60,139 bases of DNA, from assembly GCA_900315425.1 (NCBI GenBank), contig OMZA01000011.1, positions 1 through 60,139 on the forward strand, given 5' to 3'. Below, piece by piece: positions 9,408-17,025 of the stretch. Within the stretch, counting starts at the first letter, position 1, and each line of letters opens with the position of its first letter. The notes under the pieces are model-generated. The model saw only the letters and a list, made by a program, of their open reading frames with translations, did no database searches and had not been told where the DNA came from. The DNA is from an uncultured Eubacteriales bacterium. GTDB lineage: Bacteria > Bacillota > Clostridia > Lachnospirales > Lachnospiraceae. The translations under genes were made by a program, and so were the position numbers.

Positions 9408-9647
9408 TCATGTAGCCGCTGTTAAGGATGCAATATCACCATATTTCTCCCCACCCATTCCATCAAATACTGCAATCAATCCCGGCTCATATAGGTTTAT
9501 TTCTTTGATTCCTTCTCCATAGTCTGTAAGATTTATCTTCATGGTTCCGTTAATATAATAATTGTCCTGGTTAAACTCTGCAGTGGAACCTATTCCCGAA
9601 TAGTATCTTACTTTTATTTTATCAATTGAAAATTTGGATTCTCTCAT
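9408..9647 (-). pseudogene. PP2C-type protein phosphatase, N-terminal part ending at an in-frame TGA
   Basis: 79 aa. It carries the first metal-binding motif of PP2C Ser/Thr phosphatases (AVFDGMGGEKYGDIAS) and an early QDNYY element. A TGA at 9408-9410 stops it; the frame then continues without shift at 9407. The N-terminal part alone lacks the later Asp residues that hold the two metal ions and should be inactive. A sequencing error, a recent nonsense mutation and true readthrough are all possible. It follows the HIRAN gene by 15 nt in the same operon. Confidence 0.8.
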
Positions 9648-9662
9648 TTTTACACTCTCTTT

Positions 9663-10055
9663 TTAAAAATCTATTAAATATATACCTATGTATATCTGGG
9701 TAAATGGACCCTTTCTATCTATGCTTATTATTTTTGCATCTAACATTTTCCCTGCATCCATCAATCTTGCAAATATAACATTATCTTTTTCTGGTATATA
9801 TCCTATTTTTTCTTTATCCTTCGTCAGTATAACAACCTCATTCTCATCAAATTTACTTTCTTCTCGTCTGAGTAAAAGCTTGTCCCCTACTTTAATATCA
9901 TTAAAAATTTCTTGATTTTTTATCCTGGACGTTGCCGATACAAAGGTATCAAACAAATATATCTCTTTTGTAAGAGGTTTAATGATATCTGCTATTTTTT
10001 CTTTACTTGACGTAGCAATAAATTGTTTATTCTGTACCGTTAATTCCTTAGCCAA
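9663..10055 (-). CDS. HIRAN-domain protein
   Basis: 130 aa. The central part (about 30-115) has the HIRAN pattern: a conserved start (YLFDTFVSATSRI), GDKLLLRREESKFDENEVVIL, then KIGYIPEKDNVIFARLMDAG. HIRAN domains occur in DNA helicases such as HLTF, where they bind DNA 3' ends, and as stand-alone bacterial proteins of unknown role. No helicase or nuclease domain is attached here. The start overlaps the end of the J-domain gene by 16 nt, so the two are translationally coupled. A role in nucleic-acid binding or in signalling with the PP2C phosphatase is only inferred. Confidence 0.8.
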   Translation of the reverse strand: MAKELTVQNKQFIATSSKEKIADIIKPLTKEIYLFDTFVSATSRIKNQEIFNDIKVGDKLLLRREESKFDENEVVILTKDKEKIGYIPEKDNVIFARLMDAGKMLDAKIISIDRKGPFTQIYIGIYLIDF

Positions 10056-10840
10056 TTTATTCCTGCCTCCCCTTCATTTCCTTCATTTTTCAACTCTTCC
10101 AAAATATCCTTCAGACTCTTTTTGTATTCTACATATTTTTTTATTTCTTCAATTATTTCTGCTTTTTTCTCCTTTATCAGATTACTATCCGAAATAATAT
10201 CTTTATATCTGTATGGATCAGTATTTACGATATGATCAATTTCATTTTCCAAATCTGTTATTTTTTCTTTTATATCGGGAATCGTTATCTTTTCATTTCC
10301 TAATCCGCCATTTGCAAGCTCCTTATCCACTAAGAATTTCAGTTCGTCCAAAGTCTTTATATTATTTTCCCGATACGCAATACATACCCGGTACCACAGT
10401 TCACTTAACCTTTCATCATCTTTTGTTCTTGGATTTATGTCAGGATGTAGTTTTTTTGCTATTTCCCTATAAAGTCTTTTTACTTTTAAGACGGTTGCTT
10501 TTGTTGATTTAGTACTTTCCTGTGCATTTTTTGAGTCTTGTATCATTTCTTGCAGTTCCTGGTAATAATCTTCCATCTCATTTTCCACAATTTTTGAAAT
10601 AGCTTCAATATCCACTGTCTGCCCTTTGTTAATTATAGCCTGTATATATCCTATATGTTTTTTAAGTTTTATACATTCTATTTTTTCTTTAAAACTCTCT
10701 GTTAATAATTCTCCAAATTCCTTTATATATGCCACTAAGATTGAAGCGCTATCCTTAAGTAAAGATTCTTTTTTTATAAGTAAATACTCATATCTTTCGT
10801 AGTCTCTATCTTTTTTGCTTTTAACCTCTATAATATCCAT
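10040..10840 (-). CDS. J-domain-like (DnaJ) co-chaperone protein
   Basis: 266 aa. Residues about 118-165 form a J-domain core with the invariant HPD tripeptide at 132-134 (YREIAKKLHPDINP), preceded by a long charged helical region (1-110) likely to form a coiled coil. J-domains stimulate Hsp70 ATPase; no Gly/Phe region, zinc finger or client-binding DnaJ C-terminus is present, so it is not the housekeeping DnaJ. It lies 9 nt after the Sel1 gene and overlaps the HIRAN gene. The partner Hsp70 is not in this window. Confidence 0.8.
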   Translation of the reverse strand: MDIIEVKSKKDRDYERYEYLLIKKESLLKDSASILVAYIKEFGELLTESFKEKIECIKLKKHIGYIQAIINKGQTVDIEAISKIVENEMEDYYQELQEMIQDSKNAQESTKSTKATVLKVKRLYREIAKKLHPDINPRTKDDERLSELWYRVCIAYRENNIKTLDELKFLVDKELANGGLGNEKITIPDIKEKITDLENEIDHIVNTDPYRYKDIISDSNLIKEKKAEIIEEIKKYVEYKKSLKDILEELKNEGNEGEAGINWLRN

Positions 10841-10849
10841 AGCACTCTC

Positions 10850-11734
10850 CTAATCCTTTATTATTTCAAACATGTATAAAGAATCTGCTATTACACATAA
10901 TTTTTCCTGATCTATACATGCTTTAATAATAAAATCATCTATGCTTCTATACCACTTTTCCTGAAATCTGACTTCACATTTCCCATCTTCTATTACAGAT
11001 TCCACTTCATAATTTTTTGAATTATATTTGAATCTCACCTTTGTAGGTTTTTTCAAAACGTAATACAAATCAAAATATTCCATGTCGTCTTCTTCAAAAG
11101 AAATCAGCTTGTATAAATCATTTATCAGCCATTTCATAATACTTAAATTACCAAAAAATGGATTGAATCTTATTCGCATTGCGAGAATATCTCTCGCCTC
11201 TATATATAATTCTATGGCCTCTTCTTTTTTTCCTTCATATGCCCATATCTTTGCAAGCCTTGTATATATTTCCGGTATGGGATCAAATACATTTTTCATT
11301 CTCTTGGCCGCCATATAAAGGGACTTTATGATTTCTTTATATTTATCGTAATCTTTTTCTACGTAGTATCCATTTTTATACATATCTGCAACTTTATATT
11401 TGCATACCACATTTCCCTTTTGGGCTGCCTTAGAATAGTACGTAAATGCCTTTTCATAATCAGGTGCCCCCGTCCTTCCGTAATACCAAATGTAACCCAA
11501 TCCCTCATACGCAGGCTCATAGTCAAACTCTGCTGCATATTCATAGTATTTCAAGGCAAGCTCATAATCTTTTTTTCCATAATAATATCCCCCAAGTTCC
11601 ATTATATATTGTGGATCTTTGGTTTCTTCCATAAGATATTTTACAGCCTCAACATATATGAATTCCTCTTTTTCAGATGGGTTATCAAGATTATAATAAT
11701 CTCTTACTATATCCAATGCGTCCTTTATTGTCAT
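10850..11734 (-). CDS. Sel1/TPR-repeat protein
   Basis: 294 aa, no signal peptide. Between about residues 35 and 190 it has repeated helix pairs with Sel1-type spacing (for example YIMELGGYYYGKKDYELALKYYEYAAE, then AYEGLGYIWYYGRTGAPDYEKAFTYYSKAA, each broken here by similar units). The C-terminal third is unrecognised. Sel1 repeats are protein-interaction scaffolds. First gene of a four-gene operon with J-domain, HIRAN and PP2C genes. A weak promoter-like TATAAT lies upstream. Its ribosome site (TGGGGTT) is poor compared with neighbouring genes. Confidence 0.8.
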   Translation of the reverse strand: MTIKDALDIVRDYYNLDNPSEKEEFIYVEAVKYLMEETKDPQYIMELGGYYYGKKDYELALKYYEYAAEFDYEPAYEGLGYIWYYGRTGAPDYEKAFTYYSKAAQKGNVVCKYKVADMYKNGYYVEKDYDKYKEIIKSLYMAAKRMKNVFDPIPEIYTRLAKIWAYEGKKEEAIELYIEARDILAMRIRFNPFFGNLSIMKWLINDLYKLISFEEDDMEYFDLYYVLKKPTKVRFKYNSKNYEVESVIEDGKCEVRFQEKWYRSIDDFIIKACIDQEKLCVIADSLYMFEIIKD

Positions 11735-11870
11735 AATTTTAACCCCATTTCATAAAATTCAGCATATTTACTTTTTAAATATTATATATCATAGGATTTT
11801 TTTTAGAAATAAAATACTATTTTTTAAGGGGAATTTTTATGATTTTTATAAAAAATAAGAAAATTAAGAT

Positions 11871-11910
11871 ATAAAAAAACAGTGGATTTCATTATAAAAA
11901 TCCACTGTTT
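11871..11910 (-). terminator. Terminator of the tRNA-Leu gene
   Basis: A 13-bp perfect stem (11898-11910 with 11877-11889) followed on the minus strand by a T run. It begins 2 nt after the tRNA 3' end. Confidence 0.85.
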
Positions 11911-11911
11911 A

Positions 11912-11993
11912 TGCGGATAACAGGAATCGAACCTGCACGGGATGTCCCACTAGAACCTAAATCTAGCGCGTCTGCCAATTCCGCCATATCCGC
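11912..11993 (-). tRNA. tRNA-Leu (anticodon UAG)
   Basis: 82 nt on the minus strand. The acceptor arms GCGGATA and TATCCGC pair perfectly, with discriminator A. The anticodon stem CTAGA/TCTAG encloses loop TTTAGGT, giving anticodon UAG, which reads CUA and other CUN codons. There is a long variable arm, as expected for a class II leucine tRNA, and a GGTTCGATTCC T-arm. The 3' CCA is not encoded. Confidence 0.95.
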
Positions 11994-12029
11994 GAACAAT
12001 CAAAATCTTATCAAAAAACCATTTTAATG

Positions 12030-12542
12030 TCAAGTTATATGCTTGGTTGAAACTATGTCATAAATCTTTTTAGTAACCGCGCTTCCAAATACCATTCCTG
12101 CCACTACATCTTTTACATAATGTACCCCGGCTATTACCCTTACAAAGGCCACTATAACAGCTACGAACATCGAAAATATTCCCAATCCCTTATTCTCATG
12201 ATATGCAGTAACTGCTATTGCAAATGCTGATGTTACGTGTCTGCTCGGAAATGAATGTCCCTTCTTATCTTTATTTATAAGGGGTTCAATATTCATTTCT
12301 TCATATGGTCTTTTTCTATTTATCTTGTGTCTTATTATTGTACATAATCCAAAGGTTACTCCAGGTGCAAAGATATTACAGAATAATCTTTTGTATTCTT
12401 TCTTTGCTATATTCTTCAAAAGAATTGCTGCATATACCAAAACGAACAGTGCCGTTGAGAATATATACAGCATTTTAAATATCTTGAATCTATTATTTTT
12501 TTCAAAAAAATCTTTAATCATGCCGTATCTATTTTCGTTCAA
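12030..12542 (-). CDS. PAP2-family membrane phosphatase
   Basis: About 170 aa. It carries the three-part acid phosphatase signature of type 2 phosphatidic acid phosphatases: KINRKRP, then FPSRHV (usual form PSGH), then RVIAGVHYVKDV with the catalytic His. Several hydrophobic segments place it in the membrane. Likely substrates are lipid phosphates such as undecaprenyl pyrophosphate or phosphatidic acid; the sequence does not decide. Start: a TTG at 12542 lies 6-7 nt after a perfect AGGAGG; the frame is open to 12560, but that part overlaps the ribosome site. Confidence 0.82.
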   Translation of the reverse strand: MNENRYGMIKDFFEKNNRFKIFKMLYIFSTALFVLVYAAILLKNIAKKEYKRLFCNIFAPGVTFGLCTIIRHKINRKRPYEEMNIEPLINKDKKGHSFPSRHVTSAFAIAVTAYHENKGLGIFSMFVAVIVAFVRVIAGVHYVKDVVAGMVFGSAVTKKIYDIVSTKHIT

Positions 12543-12607
12543 TATAAAACCTCCTATCAAACAATTATAGTTTAAAGCAAGACTTTAGATTCCGCAACAT
12601 CTTAATC

Positions 12608-13366
12608 TTATATTACATATAGGTATATACAAAAGAAATGTAATATACTTCCAGCAAGCACAAACAAATGCCATACCGAATGAATATATCTGACTTTACT
12701 TCCCAATGCAAATAATGCTGCACCGATAGTATATATAACACCACCCGTTACTAACAGTACTAATGCTTCTTTAGAAATTGCCTCGCATAACGGCTTTATG
12801 GCAAATATTATTGCCCAACCCATTGTTAAATAACATACCATGGAAAGCTTACTGAATTTCTCCATATCTATAGCATTCAATGTTATTCCAAGAATTGCCA
12901 TTGCCCAAACCACTCCAAATAATGTCCATCCGATTTTTCCGTGAAGTGTAATCAATGTAAATGGTGTGTAACATCCTACAATCAGCAAAAATATTGTACA
13001 ATGATCAAATATTCTAAACACTCTCTTAGCGTTACAAGGTTTTATACTGTGGTAAAGACATGACATAGTATAAAGGATTACCATGGATACACCAAATATC
13101 CAACTACTTACTATTTCCAATACACCACCTGATGTATAAGCTTTAACTAAACACAATACCAGTCCAACTATTCCAAGAATTGCCCCAATACCATGGGTAA
13201 CTCCATTCATAACTTCTTCTCCCACCGTATAACTTGGAATAGATATCTTCCTTTCTAATCTGGATATCTTTTTGTTAACTTCTTCAACCTTTTCTCCAAT
13301 GCCCCTATAAACATCCGAAACTCCGGCTCCTTGTATTGGCATACTTAAATTCATCTCTTTACTCAT
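12608..13366 (-). CDS. Hemolysin III / PAQR-family membrane protein
   Basis: About 252 aa. Seven membrane segments and the motifs EEVMNGVTHGIGAILG near residue 55 and HSVWHLFVLAGSILHF at the C-terminus, with conserved His residues that bind zinc in the PAQR superfamily. The family is called hemolysin III or YqfA in bacteria; its physiological role is poorly known. An N-terminal extension of about 50 charged residues precedes the family domain. Start at 13366 after AGAGGGTG; a GTG at 13375 overlaps that site. It diverges from the ABC transporter operon. Confidence 0.85.
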   Translation of the reverse strand: MSKEMNLSMPIQGAGVSDVYRGIGEKVEEVNKKISRLERKISIPSYTVGEEVMNGVTHGIGAILGIVGLVLCLVKAYTSGGVLEIVSSWIFGVSMVILYTMSCLYHSIKPCNAKRVFRIFDHCTIFLLIVGCYTPFTLITLHGKIGWTLFGVVWAMAILGITLNAIDMEKFSKLSMVCYLTMGWAIIFAIKPLCEAISKEALVLLVTGGVIYTIGAALFALGSKVRYIHSVWHLFVLAGSILHFFCIYLYVI

Positions 13367-13499
13367 AAGTTTCACCCTCTTCTCATTATGTCCGTGTTTT
13401 AGTTTTTTATTCCTTACTTCGAGTTACTCACAACTTTGTTATGTAGTTTTAATAACTACATTATATATCGTCAATATTATTTGTCAATACTATTCTTCC

Positions 13500-13528
13500 T
13501 TGCAAATAAAACTCTTAGGTTTTATAAT
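13500..13528 (+). promoter_or_regulatory. Promoter of the ABC exporter operon
   Basis: TTGCAA, a 17-nt spacer, then TATAAT. Transcription would start near 13535, downstream of the first possible start codons of the long open frame, which confirms the ATG at 13577 as the real start of the ATPase. Confidence 0.75.
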
Positions 13529-13576
13529 CTTATAGATAATGTCACAGTTGCATTTATGGCAGAGAGGATTTATAAA

Positions 13577-14239
13577 ATGATAACCATTAAAGATATATCC
13601 AAAAAATACGGAAAACATGTTATTTTACAGAACATTTCCTTTGATATAAACCCTGGAGATTGTGTGGGAATTGTTGGTGCCAATGGAAGTGGTAAAACAA
13701 CCCTCCTTTCAATTATATGCGGGGTTATTAAAGCTGATTCCGGAAAAGTTTTAAAGGATGAACAACCCTTTAAGTTAAACAAGGATACCGGATACGTACC
13801 CCAGGAAAACCCATTAATTCCAGAACTAACAGCCTTTGACAATTTAAGACTTTGGTTTCATGGTTCAAAAGATGAATTAAAGAAAGAAATTGAATCAGGC
13901 ATGATTAGTTTTCTCGGAATAAATGATTTTATAAATAAACCTATTTCAAAATTATCTGGCGGAATGAAAAAAAGGCTTAGTATAGCCATTGCATTAATAG
14001 ACAAACCTACACTTCTAGTTATGGATGAACCCAGTGCCGCTCTAGACATTCCTGGAAAACATCAGATAAAGCAATACATGGACTATTATACTAAGCAGTT
14101 AAAAGGGTCTATTCTCATTGCTTCCCACGATGAAAATGAACTTAGGGTTTGCAATAAACTATTGCTTTTAAAGAACCATCAACTTACGCCATTGGATACA
14201 GATATTAAACTTATGGAAAGTCTTATAGAAAATGAATAA
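13577..14239 (+). CDS. ABC transporter ATP-binding protein
   Basis: 220 aa. Complete nucleotide-binding domain: Walker A GANGSGKTT, Q-loop GYVPQE, signature LSGGMKKR, Walker B LLVMDEPS and a switch His in IASHDE. It energises export together with the two ABC-2 type permeases that follow. The start is the ATG preceded by AGAGAGGA and lying after the promoter at 13500-13528. Its 3' end overlaps the next gene by 8 nt. The substrate cannot be told from sequence. Confidence 0.9.
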   Translation: MITIKDISKKYGKHVILQNISFDINPGDCVGIVGANGSGKTTLLSIICGVIKADSGKVLKDEQPFKLNKDTGYVPQENPLIPELTAFDNLRLWFHGSKDELKKEIESGMISFLGINDFINKPISKLSGGMKKRLSIAIALIDKPTLLVMDEPSAALDIPGKHQIKQYMDYYTKQLKGSILIASHDENELRVCNKLLLLKNHQLTPLDTDIKLMESLIENE

Positions 14240-15533
14240 ACTTATATTTTTCAAATTAGATTTTAAACGAAAATTTAATACATTTCCTTTTATATTATTA
14301 GGGACTCTTCTTTTATTTGCATTCTGCGGTTTCTCGCTTTTCTTTGCAAGTAAAATGGCAGATCACAACTATATAAATTTTTCTGAAAAGAAAAAAGTTG
14401 CTTTTGATTCAGAGGATAACAGTGTAATAACAGAAAATATTATAGAATCTCTTACAAAAGTAAAATCTTTATCGTCTCTATTTGAGGTAAAACGTCTAAG
14501 TAAGGAAGAACTAGAACATGCCTTTGATGATTCAGCTGTTGTTGCAACCGCTTCTGTTCCGGAAGACTTTTTCAACAGCGTGAATACCGGAAAAAACCTT
14601 CCTATTGTAGTTCGTTTTTCAGATACACCTTCTTTGTACAGTGTTATTATTGCTGAACTTTGTACTTCTGGAGAACGTATATTAAAAAGTGCAGAATCAG
14701 GTATTTACCTGCAATACGACCTTATGAAAGAAAAAGATGATATGGATAACTATGAAACTGCTAACAATCTGTTGAACCTTAAATATTTATCCACCGCATT
14801 TGAAAGAAATTCCTTCTTTAATTACAAATACATTGTATCTACTGAAGATTATTCTATATTTGATTATTACCTTGCTTCATGCATTATGCTTACCATGTTA
14901 TTATCCGGCATAGTCCTAATAATCAAAAGAAGTAACCTTAACAGGTCTATTTTTATAAAACTAAAACAATCCGGAAGAGGATATTTTTTCCAGTCTGTTG
15001 TTGATGCTACAACTAATGGTTCAGTTTTATTTTTAACAGCCTTTGGCTACTTGCTAATTACCTATGTACTTAGTTTTATACCTGGAATGCCAAAGGTAAT
15101 TAAAGCATTTTTTACAAGCTGCGGTTTACTGAATACTTCAGATATAACCACATATTTATTGAACTTATTGACATTTTTATTAAATATATTTGTACTCTGC
15201 TTATTTTCCGGAAGTTTTTGCACTTTCTGCTACAGCTTATTTGAAAATTCCTATGCAGCTATTTTGTTTCACTTTATTTTCATAATTGTAGCGTCATACA
15301 TTTCAGGATGCTTTATACCATCTGCAATACTTCCTAACGCTTTGCAGGAAATGTCAAAATATATGCCAACAACATATATACAACAACTGATTCTTCATAT
15401 AACCAGAGGAGATGTTCAAGTACAATCTCTGATTATTGTTGTTTCGATTATTTTCATTTTAATTGTTATAAGTTCTCTCTTGCAGTATATAAGATTAGGA
15501 AATAAAGCATTAAAAAAGGAGTGTGGCTCATGA
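14232..15533 (+). CDS. ABC-2 type permease, first subunit
   Basis: 433 aa. One membrane segment near residues 15-35, a large extracytoplasmic region (about 40-205) and five or six C-terminal membrane segments (210-425). This is the layout of ABC-2 permeases in bacitracin/lantibiotic or drug exporters. It overlaps the ATPase gene upstream by 8 nt and the second permease by 4 nt (ATGA), so the three are translationally coupled. Confidence 0.85.
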   Translation: MNKLIFFKLDFKRKFNTFPFILLGTLLLFAFCGFSLFFASKMADHNYINFSEKKKVAFDSEDNSVITENIIESLTKVKSLSSLFEVKRLSKEELEHAFDDSAVVATASVPEDFFNSVNTGKNLPIVVRFSDTPSLYSVIIAELCTSGERILKSAESGIYLQYDLMKEKDDMDNYETANNLLNLKYLSTAFERNSFFNYKYIVSTEDYSIFDYYLASCIMLTMLLSGIVLIIKRSNLNRSIFIKLKQSGRGYFFQSVVDATTNGSVLFLTAFGYLLITYVLSFIPGMPKVIKAFFTSCGLLNTSDITTYLLNLLTFLLNIFVLCLFSGSFCTFCYSLFENSYAAILFHFIFIIVASYISGCFIPSAILPNALQEMSKYMPTTYIQQLILHITRGDVQVQSLIIVVSIIFILIVISSLLQYIRLGNKALKKECGS

Positions 15534-16600
15534 ATTTTAAACAGTTTTTTACATCCTTTTATTTATTCTCTAAAAAATATGCAAAATCCATACCATTACT
15601 TATTGTTTTGGTTATATTTGTAGGATCTCTATTCTTATTAAACGGGTCACAAAAATCCGAAAAAACAGTTACTGCCGGCATATACGCCAATAAGGATTCC
15701 TACGTAACAGATTCGTTAGTAGATAAAATGAATTCTGATTTTTCCAGCGTTAAATTCGTAAAATACGACTCCACCAAGAAAATGAAAGACGATATTCGCA
15801 GTTCAAAAATACAATGCGGATTTGCCTTTACCGATAACATGCTAGAGAAATTACATGAAGCAAACCTTAAAGATACTATAGATATTTACACTACAAAAAA
15901 TAATATACTAGTTTATCTTGTTAAAGAATACTTATTCTCTGAGGTATATAGTGAATATGCTATAAATGAACTTACCAATATGCTAGCAAAGGATGAGGCC
16001 TTTGAAATTAAAACCACAAAAGATAAAGAAGAACTGCGAGAGCTTGTAAAAACTAAATTTTACGAATATATGAATAGCAGTGAAACCTTTACCGTTGTCT
16101 TTGAAAACGAAGACAAATCCACTGTTGATGCCAGTTTTATCCTAAGTTCCTACCTGCTTATTTCTATTAGGGGTATGGTTAGTTTAATTATTATGATTCT
16201 TGCCTTTATAGGAACGTTTTATTTATTTAGAGATACCAAATCCGGAGTCTTTTATCATACATATGGTATAAACAGATGTATTTGCAAATTTAATGAAATA
16301 TTTTCCATGACATTATATGCATCTGTTTTCTGCATTATCGGACTTGTGATTACAGGCAATGCCACCAATATTTTCAAGGAAATATTTGCTATTGTGCTTT
16401 ATTCCTTAGGCGTTTCCCTATATTGCTATATACTTTATGAGTTAATTCGCAATCAAACATTGTTTGTTGCACTAACCCCATTTTTCATAATTTGCTGTAT
16501 TATATTCTGCCCTATATTTTTTAACATGGCAGAAATAATGCCCATAGCAAACAAAATTGCCTGGGCATTTCCTCCAAATTATTATATTATGTTCTTTTGA
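15530..16600 (+). CDS. ABC-2 type permease, second subunit, probably truncated at the C-terminus
   Basis: 356 aa, same layout as its partner: an N-terminal membrane helix, an extracytoplasmic region (40-200) and C-terminal helices. It ends at AFPPNYYIMFF, where its 433-residue partner continues after the matching point (YMPTTYIQQ) for about 45 residues with one more membrane helix. The 3' end overlaps the convergent gene by 19 nt, and there is no terminator. A deletion that joined a broken permease to the neighbouring locus explains this best. Start at the ATG after AAAGGAG; the frame is open back to a GTG at 15521 inside that site. Confidence 0.8.
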   Translation: MNFKQFFTSFYLFSKKYAKSIPLLIVLVIFVGSLFLLNGSQKSEKTVTAGIYANKDSYVTDSLVDKMNSDFSSVKFVKYDSTKKMKDDIRSSKIQCGFAFTDNMLEKLHEANLKDTIDIYTTKNNILVYLVKEYLFSEVYSEYAINELTNMLAKDEAFEIKTTKDKEELRELVKTKFYEYMNSSETFTVVFENEDKSTVDASFILSSYLLISIRGMVSLIIMILAFIGTFYLFRDTKSGVFYHTYGINRCICKFNEIFSMTLYASVFCIIGLVITGNATNIFKEIFAIVLYSLGVSLYCYILYELIRNQTLFVALTPFFIICCIIFCPIFFNMAEIMPIANKIAWAFPPNYYIMFF

Positions 16601-17025
16601 TTTACATGTTTATCTGTATTCTGCCACAATAATGATAATGATGATACTACATAAACTACAACACCGGCTAATACAAATAATCTTCCTACGTTATATAAAT
16701 ATGTCTGCAGGTAGCAGGCTGTTCCGGCAATCTCAAATATACCTCTGAGAAGACTGGATACTGTTAGTGCTGACACACCCGAATTATAAAGATTTACCGA
16801 AAAGCTTCCTGGCCTAGGAAGCTTTTTTATTACCATAAACACCAGATTAACCAGTGCTCCCATTATAAGGGGCCAAGCAAATAAATATGTCATATAAATT
16901 GAATTCACTCCATGGGAAAAGTTTCCATATATTTTCCATAAAATAACGCAGAATATTGAAACTCCAATATAAATCTTAAACATTTTCGAAACCGAATTTT
17001 TATTATTTAAAGTATACAATATCAC
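16582..17025 (-). CDS. Small four-helix membrane protein of unknown function
   Basis: 147 aa from a GTG start with AAAGGAG 5 nt upstream. Four hydrophobic segments and a loop rich in Lys, Pro and Arg (IKKLPRPGSF) in the middle. I do not recognise the family. It overlaps the 3' end of the GT2-GtrA-glycosidase gene by 23 nt, so the two are probably coupled and it may act in the same surface-glycan process. Its 3' end runs 19 nt into the convergent ABC permease. Confidence 0.65.
   Translation of the reverse strand: MILYTLNNKNSVSKMFKIYIGVSIFCVILWKIYGNFSHGVNSIYMTYLFAWPLIMGALVNLVFMVIKKLPRPGSFSVNLYNSGVSALTVSSLLRGIFEIAGTACYLQTYLYNVGRLFVLAGVVVYVVSSLSLLWQNTDKHVNQKNII

Noticed and set aside
9408-9410. 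Selenocysteine reading of the TGA in the PP2C gene
   Set aside because: PP2C phosphatases need no residue of that kind here, no hairpin of SECIS form is seen after it, and no selenium genes are in the window.
13436-13576. N-terminal extension of the ABC ATPase
   Set aside because: The promoter at 13500-13528 lies inside it, and the Walker-type domain begins right after the ATG at 13577.
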